Origin: Hyphomicrobiales bacterium
Lineage (GTDB): Bacteria > Pseudomonadota > Alphaproteobacteria > Rhizobiales > Xanthobacteraceae
Direction of reading: 5' to 3'
Assembly: GCA_016201085.1 (NCBI GenBank)
Contig: JACQDO010000233.1
Span: forward strand, 1 to 13,275
DNA: 13,275 nt
In this document: piece after piece, positions 1 to 5,904 of the stretch
Layout of the letters: every line of letters starts with the position of its first letter
Position numbering within the stretch: position 1 is the stretch's first letter
Program-made: the position numbers and the translations under genes
Notes under the pieces: generated by a model
Seen by the model: only the letters and a program-made list of their open reading frames with translations
Told to the model about the DNA's origin: nothing
The model's database searches: none

Positions 1-563
1 CCGCGATAAGGAACGTGCGTGAAGTTGGCGCCGGTCAGCATCTTGAACAGCTCCATCGCCAGGTGCTGTCCGGTGCCATTGCCGGCCGAGGCATAATTGA
101 TGCTGCCTGGTCTGGCCTTGGCCAGAGCGATCAGCTCCTTGACCGATTTCGCCGGCAGATCTTTGTTCACCACAAGCAGGAACGGGTAGTTGGCAAGCAT
201 TGCAACCGGCGTGAAGTCGCGGATCGGATCGTAGCGCAGATTACCGAACAGGCTGGGGTTCACGGCCATGTTGCCGTTGAGCCCGACCAGCAAGGTATAG
301 CCATCGGCATCCGCGCGAGCGGCCGCCTCGGTACCGACGTTCATGCCTGCGCCAGGGCGATTTTCAACGATGAATGCCTGGCCGAGTTGTTTCGACAATC
401 GGTCGGCGACCAGCCTGGCAATGGTGTCGGTGCCGCCGCCCGGCGGCTGGGCCACGATGATACGAACCGTCCGGTTCGGGTATTCTTGTGCGTGCAGTGC
501 ACTCGACGCGCCAACAAATCCGAATGCGGCGACTGCAGCTAAGGCGTGGCAAAACTTGCGCAT
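1..563 (-). CDS. Bug/TctC-family tripartite tricarboxylate transporter substrate-binding protein (partial, N-terminal part)
   Basis: Reading the minus strand from the ATG at 563-561 gives 187 uninterrupted codons that run off the left edge, so the C-terminal part (about 40%) is missing. Residues 1 to about 25 form a Sec signal peptide ending in LHAQ. The mature part begins with YPNRTVRIIVAQPPGGGTD and continues with a conserved ENRPGAGMNVGTEAAARADADGYTLL block and an NYASAGNGTGQHLAME segment, the usual order in Bug/TctC proteins. These periplasmic proteins bind carboxylates and other small organic acids, usually as part of a TctABC importer; many Bug proteins are orphans without TctA/TctB. 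No tctA or tctB is in the window. A GGGAGGAA ribosome-binding site lies just upstream of the ATG. The gene is divergent from the hydrolase operon, which may share its substrate (inference). Family assignment is firm; the ligand is unknown. Confidence 0.9.
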   Translation of the reverse strand, partial: MRKFCHALAAVAAFGFVGASSALHAQEYPNRTVRIIVAQPPGGGTDTIARLVADRLSKQLGQAFIVENRPGAGMNVGTEAAARADADGYTLLVGLNGNMAVNPSLFGNLRYDPIRDFTPVAMLANYPFLLVVNKDLPAKSVKELIALAKARPGSINYASAGNGTGQHLAMELFKMLTGANFTHVPYR

Positions 564-812
564 GGAAAATTTCCTCCCGCGTTGCAACATCCAACTTACT
601 TTTCATAAGCTCGATGACGCGTTGCTGATTTTGTTGATTGCCGTTCTACCGTCGGCATTATTGTCAAGCATATGACCGGCGACGGCGAACAGGTTGATGC
701 AGGTCAAGGCATTGGCATTCTTCGGCACACGATACTGTCTGCGAGATAAAAATTACGTCCTGCCGGCACTGTCGAGCGAGCGCAATCTCCGGTTTAAACC
801 GAGGAGCAGAAC
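564..812. promoter_or_regulatory. Divergent intergenic region with a 12-bp palindrome upstream of the hydrolase operon
   Basis: This 249-bp gap separates the divergent Bug gene and the hydrolase operon, so it should hold promoters for both. It is visibly more A+T-rich than the flanking genes. The perfect palindrome CGGTTTAAACCG lies at 790-801, directly before the GAGGAGC ribosome-binding site (801-807) of the gene at 813; it could be an operator or just a short leader structure. I found no convincing -35/-10 pair or sigma-54 element, so promoter positions are not assigned. Confidence 0.4.
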
Positions 813-1721
813 ATGGCGCGTGAGTTGATTACATTTAAGAGCAATGGCGTTGCGATCAAAGGTCATTTCTATAAGCCGCAAGGGGTCAAACCGCCTTATC
901 CTTGCGTCGTCATGGGCGGCGGCTGGTGTTATGTGAAGGAGCTCATTCAACCTGAATACGCCGGCTTTTTCGTCAAGGCCGGCATTGCCGCCTTGACCTT
1001 CGACTATCGTCACTTCGGCGAAAGCGCCGGCGAGCCGCGCCAGCACATCGATCCGTGGCAGCAATGCGACGACATCATCGACGCGATTACCTATGTCTCG
1101 TTGCGCGACGACGTCGATGCCAACCGCATCGGCATCTGGGGCATCTCGTACGCCGGCGCGCATGTGTTTCCGGTCGCGACCTACGATTCACGCGTACGCT
1201 GTATCATGTCGGTGGTGCCGATGCTCGACGGCCATTACAACATGCTGCGGGCCAATTCGAATGTCGGCTATCGCGAGCTGCAAAAGATCATCGCGGACGA
1301 CCGCGTCGCGCGCTTCAAGACCGGCAAGCATGGCACGATCGCGCATTCGGCCCATCCGCACGACAAGCCGTCGGCCTGGCCGGCGCCGGAGACCTGGCCG
1401 GTGTTCAAGAAATTCAAGGAGACGGTGGCGCCCAATCACGAGCATTGGACGACGGTGCAGAGCGTCGAATACGCCATGCGTTATAATGTGGTGCCCTTCA
1501 TGGAGCGCATCATCTATACTCCGGTGTTGATGGTGACGTCGGCCTATGACGACATCACCATGACCGAATTCGAAGTGCCCGCCTTCCAGAAGATTCCCTG
1601 CCCGCGTAAGCGTCTGGTGCAGATTGGCGGCGACGCGTCGCACATGTCGCTTTATGACAATCCCAATCACCTGGACTTGGTCGGTCGGGAATGCGCTGAA
1701 TTCGCGAAACAATATCTGTGA
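813..1721 (+). CDS. Alpha/beta-fold hydrolase (dienelactone hydrolase/acetyl-esterase-like)
   Basis: The 302-residue cytoplasmic protein has no signal peptide. It shows the alpha/beta-hydrolase layout. An oxyanion-side loop VVMGGGW (residues 32-38) is followed by FDYRHFGES (about 63-71), then the nucleophile elbow GISYAG with Ser112. Aspartates at 246-247 (SAYDD) are candidates for the acid, and His277 (GGDASHMS) completes a plausible Ser-Asp-His triad. The family hydrolyses esters, lactones, thioesters or C-C bonds; the substrate cannot be read from the sequence. A GAGGAGC ribosome-binding site precedes the ATG at suitable spacing. The gene is first in a tight operon with two SDRs and an aldehyde dehydrogenase (9 bp to the next start). 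This suggests hydrolysis followed by alcohol and aldehyde oxidation of an organic substrate (inference). Confidence 0.85.
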   Translation: MARELITFKSNGVAIKGHFYKPQGVKPPYPCVVMGGGWCYVKELIQPEYAGFFVKAGIAALTFDYRHFGESAGEPRQHIDPWQQCDDIIDAITYVSLRDDVDANRIGIWGISYAGAHVFPVATYDSRVRCIMSVVPMLDGHYNMLRANSNVGYRELQKIIADDRVARFKTGKHGTIAHSAHPHDKPSAWPAPETWPVFKKFKETVAPNHEHWTTVQSVEYAMRYNVVPFMERIIYTPVLMVTSAYDDITMTEFEVPAFQKIPCPRKRLVQIGGDASHMSLYDNPNHLDLVGRECAEFAKQYL

Positions 1722-1730
1722 GGGAGCACC

Positions 1731-2516
1731 ATGGACCTCGGGCTTAAGAATAAGAATGCGCTGATCACCGGCGGCAGTCAGGGCATCGGCTTGGCGATCG
1801 CGAAAGCGCTTGCCGCCGAAGGCTGCAACGTTGCCATCGGCGCCCGCGGGCGCGAGCGTCTCGATCAGGCCGCGGCCGAGCTGAGCAAATTCGGCGTCAA
1901 GGTCGTGCCGATCGTGGTCGACTTCATGACCGAGCAGGGCTGCCGCAGTTTTGTCGACAGCGCGGTCGCCGCGCTGGGCGGCTGCGACATCCTCGTCAAC
2001 AATGTCGGCGGCATGGTTCCCGGCACGCTCGACAGCCTCACCCAGGAGCAGTGGAAAGAGTCGATCGATCGCAATCTGATGTCCTATATCCACACCACCA
2101 AGTTCGCCATTCCGCATCTCAAGAAGTCGAAGGCCGGCCGCATCCTGAATATTTCCGGCATCTCGGGAACGATGCTGTTCCCCGGCGCGCTATCGACGAC
2201 GCTGTCCAATGCGGCGATCATCGGCTTCAACAAACTGATGGCCAACGACCTCGCGCCGTTCAACATCTTGGTCAACAATCTCTGCCCCGGAGTCGTCGAC
2301 GTCGAGAGTTGGGGCCCGCGCGCCGAGCGGATGGCCACGGCACGCGGCAAGACAGTCGAAGAGGTGCGCGGCGCGTTCGCCGGCATGGCGATGCTCAATC
2401 GCCTGGGTAAGCCGGAAGAAATGGGCTGGATCGCGGCGTTTCTCGTGTCGGAGAAAAACTCCTACATGACCGGCACCACGGTCGAATCCTGCGGTGGCGC
2501 CACCAAATACATCTGA
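1731..2516 (+). CDS. Atypical short-chain dehydrogenase/reductase lacking the catalytic Tyr and Lys
   Basis: The protein has 261 residues. The Rossmann nucleotide-binding motif TGGSQGIG is at 13-20, NNVGG at 90-94 and the conserved helix Asn at 115 (RNLMSY). The usual catalytic Ser-Tyr-Lys is degenerate. Ser142 or Ser145 (NISGIS) is present, but where a classical SDR has YxxxK this one reads GALSTTLSNAAI, with Leu154 in the Tyr position of its paralogue and Asn160 where Lys normally precedes the AA. A paralogue at 4777-5571 keeps Tyr154 but also has Asn160. An Asn before AA occurs in some SDR subgroups, so the fold may be active with altered chemistry, or this copy may be a poor enzyme. The start ATG follows GGGAG, nine bases after the hydrolase stop. 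The next gene encodes an aldehyde dehydrogenase. The SDR fold is certain; the reaction is unknown. Confidence 0.88.
   Translation: MDLGLKNKNALITGGSQGIGLAIAKALAAEGCNVAIGARGRERLDQAAAELSKFGVKVVPIVVDFMTEQGCRSFVDSAVAALGGCDILVNNVGGMVPGTLDSLTQEQWKESIDRNLMSYIHTTKFAIPHLKKSKAGRILNISGISGTMLFPGALSTTLSNAAIIGFNKLMANDLAPFNILVNNLCPGVVDVESWGPRAERMATARGKTVEEVRGAFAGMAMLNRLGKPEEMGWIAAFLVSEKNSYMTGTTVESCGGATKYI
1770..1801 (+). repeat. Left arm of a 32-bp perfect inverted repeat shared by paralogous SDR genes
   Basis: These 32 bases, coding the glycine-rich NAD(P)-binding loop, are exactly the reverse complement of 5501-5532 in the paralogous minus-strand SDR. They are the longest exact match I found within the larger inverted gene duplication (1731-2516 versus 4777-5571). 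Confidence 0.85.
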
Positions 2517-2535
2517 TCGGTGCGGGAGTGCGGCG

Positions 2536-4029
2536 ATGTCTGAGCAGACCTATCTGAAAATCCGCAATATCGTCGGCGGCAAGGAGGTCGATCCCGTCAG
2601 CGGCGACTGGATCGAGACGTTCGATCCTTATCTCGGTCGGCCCTGGGCCTTGATCCCGCGCTGCGGGCAGGCGGATGTCGAGGCGGCGGTTGCTGCCGCG
2701 CATGCGGCCTTCAGCTCCGGCCCGTGGAGCCAGATGAAACCGAGTCAGCGCGGCAAGCTGTTGCGCCGCTTCGCCGCCGTCATGGCCGAGAACGCGGAAC
2801 GGCTGGCCGAAATCGAAGTGCGCGATAACGGCAAGCTGATGGCCGAGATGAGCGTACAGTGCCGCTATGCCCCCGAATGGTTCGAGTATTTCGGCGGCCT
2901 GGCCGACAAGATCGAGGGCGCGGTCATCCCGATCGACAAGCCCGAGATGTTCAATTTCACCAAGCACGAACCGTTGGGCGTCGTTGCCTGCATCGTGCCG
3001 TGGAATTCGCCGATTTTGCTGCTGTCGTGGAAACTGGCCGCGGCGCTGGCCGCCGGCAACACCGCGGTGATCAAGCCGTCAGAATTCGCCTCCGCGTCGA
3101 TTCTCGAACTGGCGCGTCTGTTCGAGCAGGCGGGTTTCCCCGCCGGCGTGGTCAACACGGTCACCGGATACGGCAATGAGGTGGGCGAGCCGCTGGTGGC
3201 GCATTCGCTGGTGCGCAAGGTTGCGTTCACGGGCGGAGAAATCGGCGGCCGCAAGGTCTACGAGACCGCGGCGAAACACTTCAAGGGCGTCACGCTGGAG
3301 CTCGGCGGCAAGTCGCCGAACATCGTGTTCGCCGACGCCAATCTCGACAATGCTGTGAAAGGCGCGATCTCCGGGATTTTCGCCGCCTCGGGGCAGACCT
3401 GCATCGCCGGTTCGCGGCTGCTGGTGCAGAAGTCGATCGAGCAGGAGTTCACGCAGCGGCTGGTCGAGTTTGCCGCCACCGCGCGCATGGGCGATCCGAA
3501 GAGCCTGGATACGCAGGTCGGGCCGATCACGACGCAGCCGCAATATCAGCGCGTTCTCAACTATATCGATATAGCCCGCCAGGAAGGCGCCAAGACGCTG
3601 CTCGGCGGCGGCAAGCCCGACGATCCCGCGCTCAAGCAGGGATGGTTCGTGCAGCCGACGATCTTCTGCAACGTGCGCAATTCGATGCGCATCGCGCAGG
3701 AGGAGGTGTTCGGCCCCATCCTGTCGATCATTCCGTTCGCGGATGACGATGAGGCGATCGCGATCGGCAACGACATTGCCTATGGCCTGGCGGCCGGCGT
3801 CTGGACCAGCAGCATCGCGCGGGCGTTCAAGATGTCGGACAAACTACAAGCCGGCACGGTGTGGGTGAACACCTATCGCGCGGTCAGCTACATGTCGCCG
3901 TTCGGTGGCTACAAAGCGAGCGGGCTAGGCCGCGAAAGCGGACAAGATTCGATCTACGAATTTTTACAGACCAAATCGGTGTGGATCAGCTTTGCCGACA
4001 AAGTCGCCAATCCATTCGTCCTGCGATGA
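2536..4029 (+). CDS. NAD(P)-dependent aldehyde dehydrogenase
   Basis: The 497-residue protein is of typical ALDH-superfamily length. All landmark residues are visible: the cofactor/oxyanion Asn157 (VPWNSP), Lys180 (IKPSE), the general-base Glu255 in LELGGKSP, the nucleophile Cys289 in GQTCIAGSR and Glu390 in EEVFGPI. The Glu-to-Cys spacing of 34 matches the family. The glycine motif reads FTGGEIGGR, a mild variant of FTGS. It should oxidise an aldehyde to the acid in the cytoplasm. The ATG at 2536 is chosen because a GGGAG ribosome-binding site (2524-2528) precedes it. An upstream in-frame start at 2494 would overlap the SDR and add a tail with no family similarity. The gene sits between two SDR genes (19 and 10 bp gaps), consistent with a sequential alcohol-aldehyde-acid route. 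The substrate is not identifiable. Confidence 0.93.
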   Translation: MSEQTYLKIRNIVGGKEVDPVSGDWIETFDPYLGRPWALIPRCGQADVEAAVAAAHAAFSSGPWSQMKPSQRGKLLRRFAAVMAENAERLAEIEVRDNGKLMAEMSVQCRYAPEWFEYFGGLADKIEGAVIPIDKPEMFNFTKHEPLGVVACIVPWNSPILLLSWKLAAALAAGNTAVIKPSEFASASILELARLFEQAGFPAGVVNTVTGYGNEVGEPLVAHSLVRKVAFTGGEIGGRKVYETAAKHFKGVTLELGGKSPNIVFADANLDNAVKGAISGIFAASGQTCIAGSRLLVQKSIEQEFTQRLVEFAATARMGDPKSLDTQVGPITTQPQYQRVLNYIDIARQEGAKTLLGGGKPDDPALKQGWFVQPTIFCNVRNSMRIAQEEVFGPILSIIPFADDDEAIAIGNDIAYGLAAGVWTSSIARAFKMSDKLQAGTVWVNTYRAVSYMSPFGGYKASGLGRESGQDSIYEFLQTKSVWISFADKVANPFVLR

Positions 4030-4039
4030 GAGAACAGTC

Positions 4040-4768
4040 ATGCGATCCGTGATGATTACCGGAGCAAGCCGCGGCATCGGCTTGGAATTCGTGCGCTCGC
4101 ACGCCGCCGACGGCTACCGGGTCTATGCCACCTGCCACAGTCTTGCCAATGCGGATCGCCTTAAGGCCTTGCAGGACGGCGCGAAGAGCAACATCGACAT
4201 TATCGAGATGGATGTCACCAATGGCGAGCAGGTGAAGGCGGTGGCCGCGCGCCTGAAAGGCAAGCCGCTCGACCTCTTGATCAATAATGCCGGCTGGGTC
4301 GAGCCGGTGTTCTACGGCAGCGGCGCCTACGAGGGCAAAGACGATCCCGACTTGCGCAACTACGATTTCGACGGCTGGCTCGATATGTTGAAGATCAATC
4401 TGCTGGGGCCGGCGCGCGTCTGCGGCGCCTTCGTCGACAATCTTGCCGCCGGCGAGCGTCCCGTTGCCGTCAACATGGGATCGACGCTCTCATCCATCGG
4501 GCCCACCTGGCAGGCCGGCCGCTACGCCTACCGTACCAGCAAGGCGGCGCTCAACATGCTCACCCGCAGCGCCGGGGAGTGGTTCCAGAAGCGCGGCATC
4601 ATCATGGTGTCGATCTCGCCGGGCTGGACGCGCACCGAAATGGGCGGGCCGAAAGCCAAGAATTCGCCGGAGGAGTCGGTCAAGGGCGTGCGTAACGTGA
4701 TTGCCGGCCTGACCATGGCCGACACCGGCAAGTTCTTCAATTTCGATGGTCAGAGTATGCCGTGGTAG
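4040..4768 (+). CDS. Classical SDR family oxidoreductase (C-factor/carbonyl-reductase-like)
   Basis: The protein has 242 residues. TGASRGIG at 7-14 is the nucleotide-binding loop, NNAG is at 82-85 and the structural Asn at 120 (KINLLGP). The catalytic set appears complete: Ser151 (STLSS), Tyr164 and Lys168 in YAYRTSKAALN. This arrangement resembles the C-factor/sniffer-like carbonyl reductases. The C-terminus contains SPGWTRTEMGG, also typical of that group. The ATG at 4040 is preferred (GAGAG shortly upstream, 10 bp after the ALDH stop) over an in-frame upstream start at 3992 that lies inside the ALDH gene. It is not closely related to the other two SDRs here. It is the last gene of the hydrolase operon and ends 8 bp from the convergent SDR. 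Substrate unknown. Confidence 0.9.
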   Translation: MRSVMITGASRGIGLEFVRSHAADGYRVYATCHSLANADRLKALQDGAKSNIDIIEMDVTNGEQVKAVAARLKGKPLDLLINNAGWVEPVFYGSGAYEGKDDPDLRNYDFDGWLDMLKINLLGPARVCGAFVDNLAAGERPVAVNMGSTLSSIGPTWQAGRYAYRTSKAALNMLTRSAGEWFQKRGIIMVSISPGWTRTEMGGPKAKNSPEESVKGVRNVIAGLTMADTGKFFNFDGQSMPW

Positions 4769-4782
4769 CTGAGCGCTCAGCT
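4767..4782. terminator. 16-bp perfect palindrome covering both convergent stop codons
   Basis: AGCTGAGCGCTCAGCT is its own reverse complement. It contains the last two bases of the plus-strand SDR's TAG and the whole minus-strand TGA (4777-4779). With only 8 bp between the two coding regions, it is the only candidate structure for ending transcription from both sides: a 6-bp stem with a GCGC loop. No T-tract follows on either strand, so intrinsic termination would be weak. The palindrome is certain; the terminator role is an inference. Confidence 0.35.
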
Positions 4783-5571
4783 CAGCCCTGGCACCTTGTC
4801 GCGTCCGCCGCCGGATTCGACGGTGGTGCCGGTCATGTATGAATTCTTCTCCGACACCAGGAACGCCGCGATCCAGCCCATCTCCTCCGGCTCGGCCAGG
4901 CGATTGAGCAACGACATGGCGGCTATCGATTTGCGCACCTGCTCGACCGTCGTACCGCGCAGAGTCGCCATGCGTTCGGCGCGCGGTCCGGAGCTTTCGG
5001 TGTTGGTGGTGCCGGGCGACAGGCTGTTCACCAGTACGTTGAACGGCGCGAGATCGTTCGCCGTCAGTTTGGTGAAGCCGACGATGGCGGCGTTGGTGAG
5101 CGTGGTCGAATAGGCGCCAGGCGACACTAGCCGCCCCGACATGCCGGAAATGTTCAGGATACGCCCCGCCTTGGATTTCTTCAGGTGCGGCACGGCGAAT
5201 TTCGTCGTGTAGACGTAGGACATCAGGTTGATGTCGACGATCTCCTGCCACTTCTCGGCGCTGAAGGTTGCGAAAGCGCCGGGAACCGCGCCGCCGACAT
5301 TGTTGACCAGGATGTCGCAGCCGCCGAGCGCGGCGACGGCGCTGTCGACGAAGTTGCGGCAACCCGCCTCGGTCATGAAATCGGTCGAAATGGCAACCGC
5401 CTTGACCCCAAACTGGCGCAAGTCGGCGGCGGCCTGTTCGAGACGTTCGCGCCCACGCGCGCCGATCGCGACGTTGCAGCCTTCCTCGGCCAGCGCTTTG
5501 GCGATCGCCAAGCCGATGCCCTGACTGCCGCCCGTGACCAACGCATTCTTGTTCTTGAGACCGAGGTCCAT
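4777..5571 (-). CDS. SDR family oxidoreductase, paralogue of the 1731-2516 gene
   Basis: The 264-residue protein begins MDLGLKNKNALVTGG and aligns without gaps to the SDR encoded at 1731-2516, with about 199 of 260 residues identical by hand count. TGGSQGIG is at 13-20, NNVGG at 90-94 and Asn115 (INLMSY). The active-site region reads GAYSTTLTNAAI, so Tyr154 is present whereas the other copy has Leu. Asn160 again stands where Lys is usual, so the YxxxK motif is non-canonical. The C-terminus carries MTGTTVESGGG, the usual SDR end motif; the sister copy has Cys in place of one Gly. A GGTGAG sequence precedes the ATG. The gene converges on the hydrolase operon and is divergent from urtA. It probably arose by an inverted duplication tied to the catabolic cassette rather than to urea uptake (inference). 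Confidence 0.9.
   Translation of the reverse strand: MDLGLKNKNALVTGGSQGIGLAIAKALAEEGCNVAIGARGRERLEQAAADLRQFGVKAVAISTDFMTEAGCRNFVDSAVAALGGCDILVNNVGGAVPGAFATFSAEKWQEIVDINLMSYVYTTKFAVPHLKKSKAGRILNISGMSGRLVSPGAYSTTLTNAAIVGFTKLTANDLAPFNVLVNSLSPGTTNTESSGPRAERMATLRGTTVEQVRKSIAAMSLLNRLAEPEEMGWIAAFLVSEKNSYMTGTTVESGGGRDKVPGLS
5501..5532 (-). repeat. Right arm of a 32-bp perfect inverted repeat shared by paralogous SDR genes
   Basis: Exact reverse complement of 1770-1801. The arms flank about 3.7 kb that contains most of the first SDR, the ALDH, the third SDR and most of the second SDR. Recombination between the copies would invert this segment (inference). Confidence 0.85.
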
Positions 5572-5824
5572 GTCGTTTTCTCACCGGCGCTTAAATGAGG
5601 GCGGCGCTAAAGAACGAGCGCAGCTTTAGCCACTCGCTGGTGCGCGGTAAATTTTCCGCCGGTTGTGTGCAGCGGCTTCTGCCCGCCAGGCCTGCGGTGC
5701 GGCAGGTCAGAATCTAAACAGCGCTGCCTATAAATTAGCCAAAGACCTTTGCCCGCGAATTGGGCATTCGCCCGCCGTCCAAAAACATTGAGGTCAGCCA
5801 ATGTCTTAGGGGCCGTTTGTGACC
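5572..5824. promoter_or_regulatory. Upstream control region between the divergent SDR gene and urtA, with four short dyads
   Basis: No gene is seen in this part of the 333-bp gap (5572-5904). Four inverted repeats can be read: GCTAAAG-N11-CTTTAGC (5606-5630), CCTGC-N6-GCAGG (5691-5706), TGCCC-N7-GGGCA (5750-5766) and ACATTG-N8-CAATGT (5785-5804). All lie upstream of the sigma-54 element at 5825, where activator sites are expected, and the first lies close to the start of the divergent SDR gene. An AGGTCA/TGACCT pair (5791-5796 and 5820-5825) also runs into the -24 box. Short dyads occur by chance in G+C-rich DNA, so only their positions are certain. Confidence 0.4.
5750..5766 (+). promoter_or_regulatory. 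Candidate degenerate NtrC-type activator site
   Basis: This 17-bp dyad has the TGC...GCA ends and length of the NtrC consensus TGCACC-N5-GGTGCA and matches 8 of its 12 fixed positions. Its centre is about 94 bp upstream of the transcription start predicted from the sigma-54 element, a normal distance for an enhancer-type site. The match is imperfect and no second copy was found, so this is a suggestion only. Confidence 0.3.
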
Positions 5825-5841
5825 TTGGCACAGGGTTTGCG
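5825..5841 (+). promoter_or_regulatory. Sigma-54 (RpoN) -24/-12 promoter of the urt operon
   Basis: TTGGCACAGGGTTTGCG matches the RpoN consensus YTGGCACGN4TTGCW closely. The -24 GG is at 5827-5828, the -12 GC at 5839-5840, and exactly ten bases separate them, the spacing RpoN requires. Transcription should start near 5852, leaving a leader of about 50 nt before urtA. RpoN promoters need an enhancer-binding activator; for urea uptake genes that is normally NtrC, giving expression under nitrogen limitation (established for the pathway, inferred here). Confidence 0.85.
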
Positions 5842-5904
5842 AACTCTATTGCGCGCGGAAAGCCGCAGGGACTTCGCGCGCGTCGAATGCAGGGAAACAT
5901 GCTC

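Noticed and set aside
711..727. Possible sigma-54 element upstream of the hydrolase gene (TTGGCATTCTTCGGCA)
   Set aside because: The -12 half lacks TTGC and the GG-to-GC spacing is nine, not ten; RpoN requires strict spacing.
4490..5584. 364-codon minus-strand open frame around the second SDR
   Set aside because: Out-of-frame shadow of the real SDR gene, rich in Arg with no family similarity; the true SDR reads in another frame of the same strand.
5749..5904. Upstream extension of urtA to 5749
   Set aside because: It would place the sigma-54 promoter inside the gene, and the added residues are not a signal peptide. AGGGAA supports the start at 5905 (or 5899).
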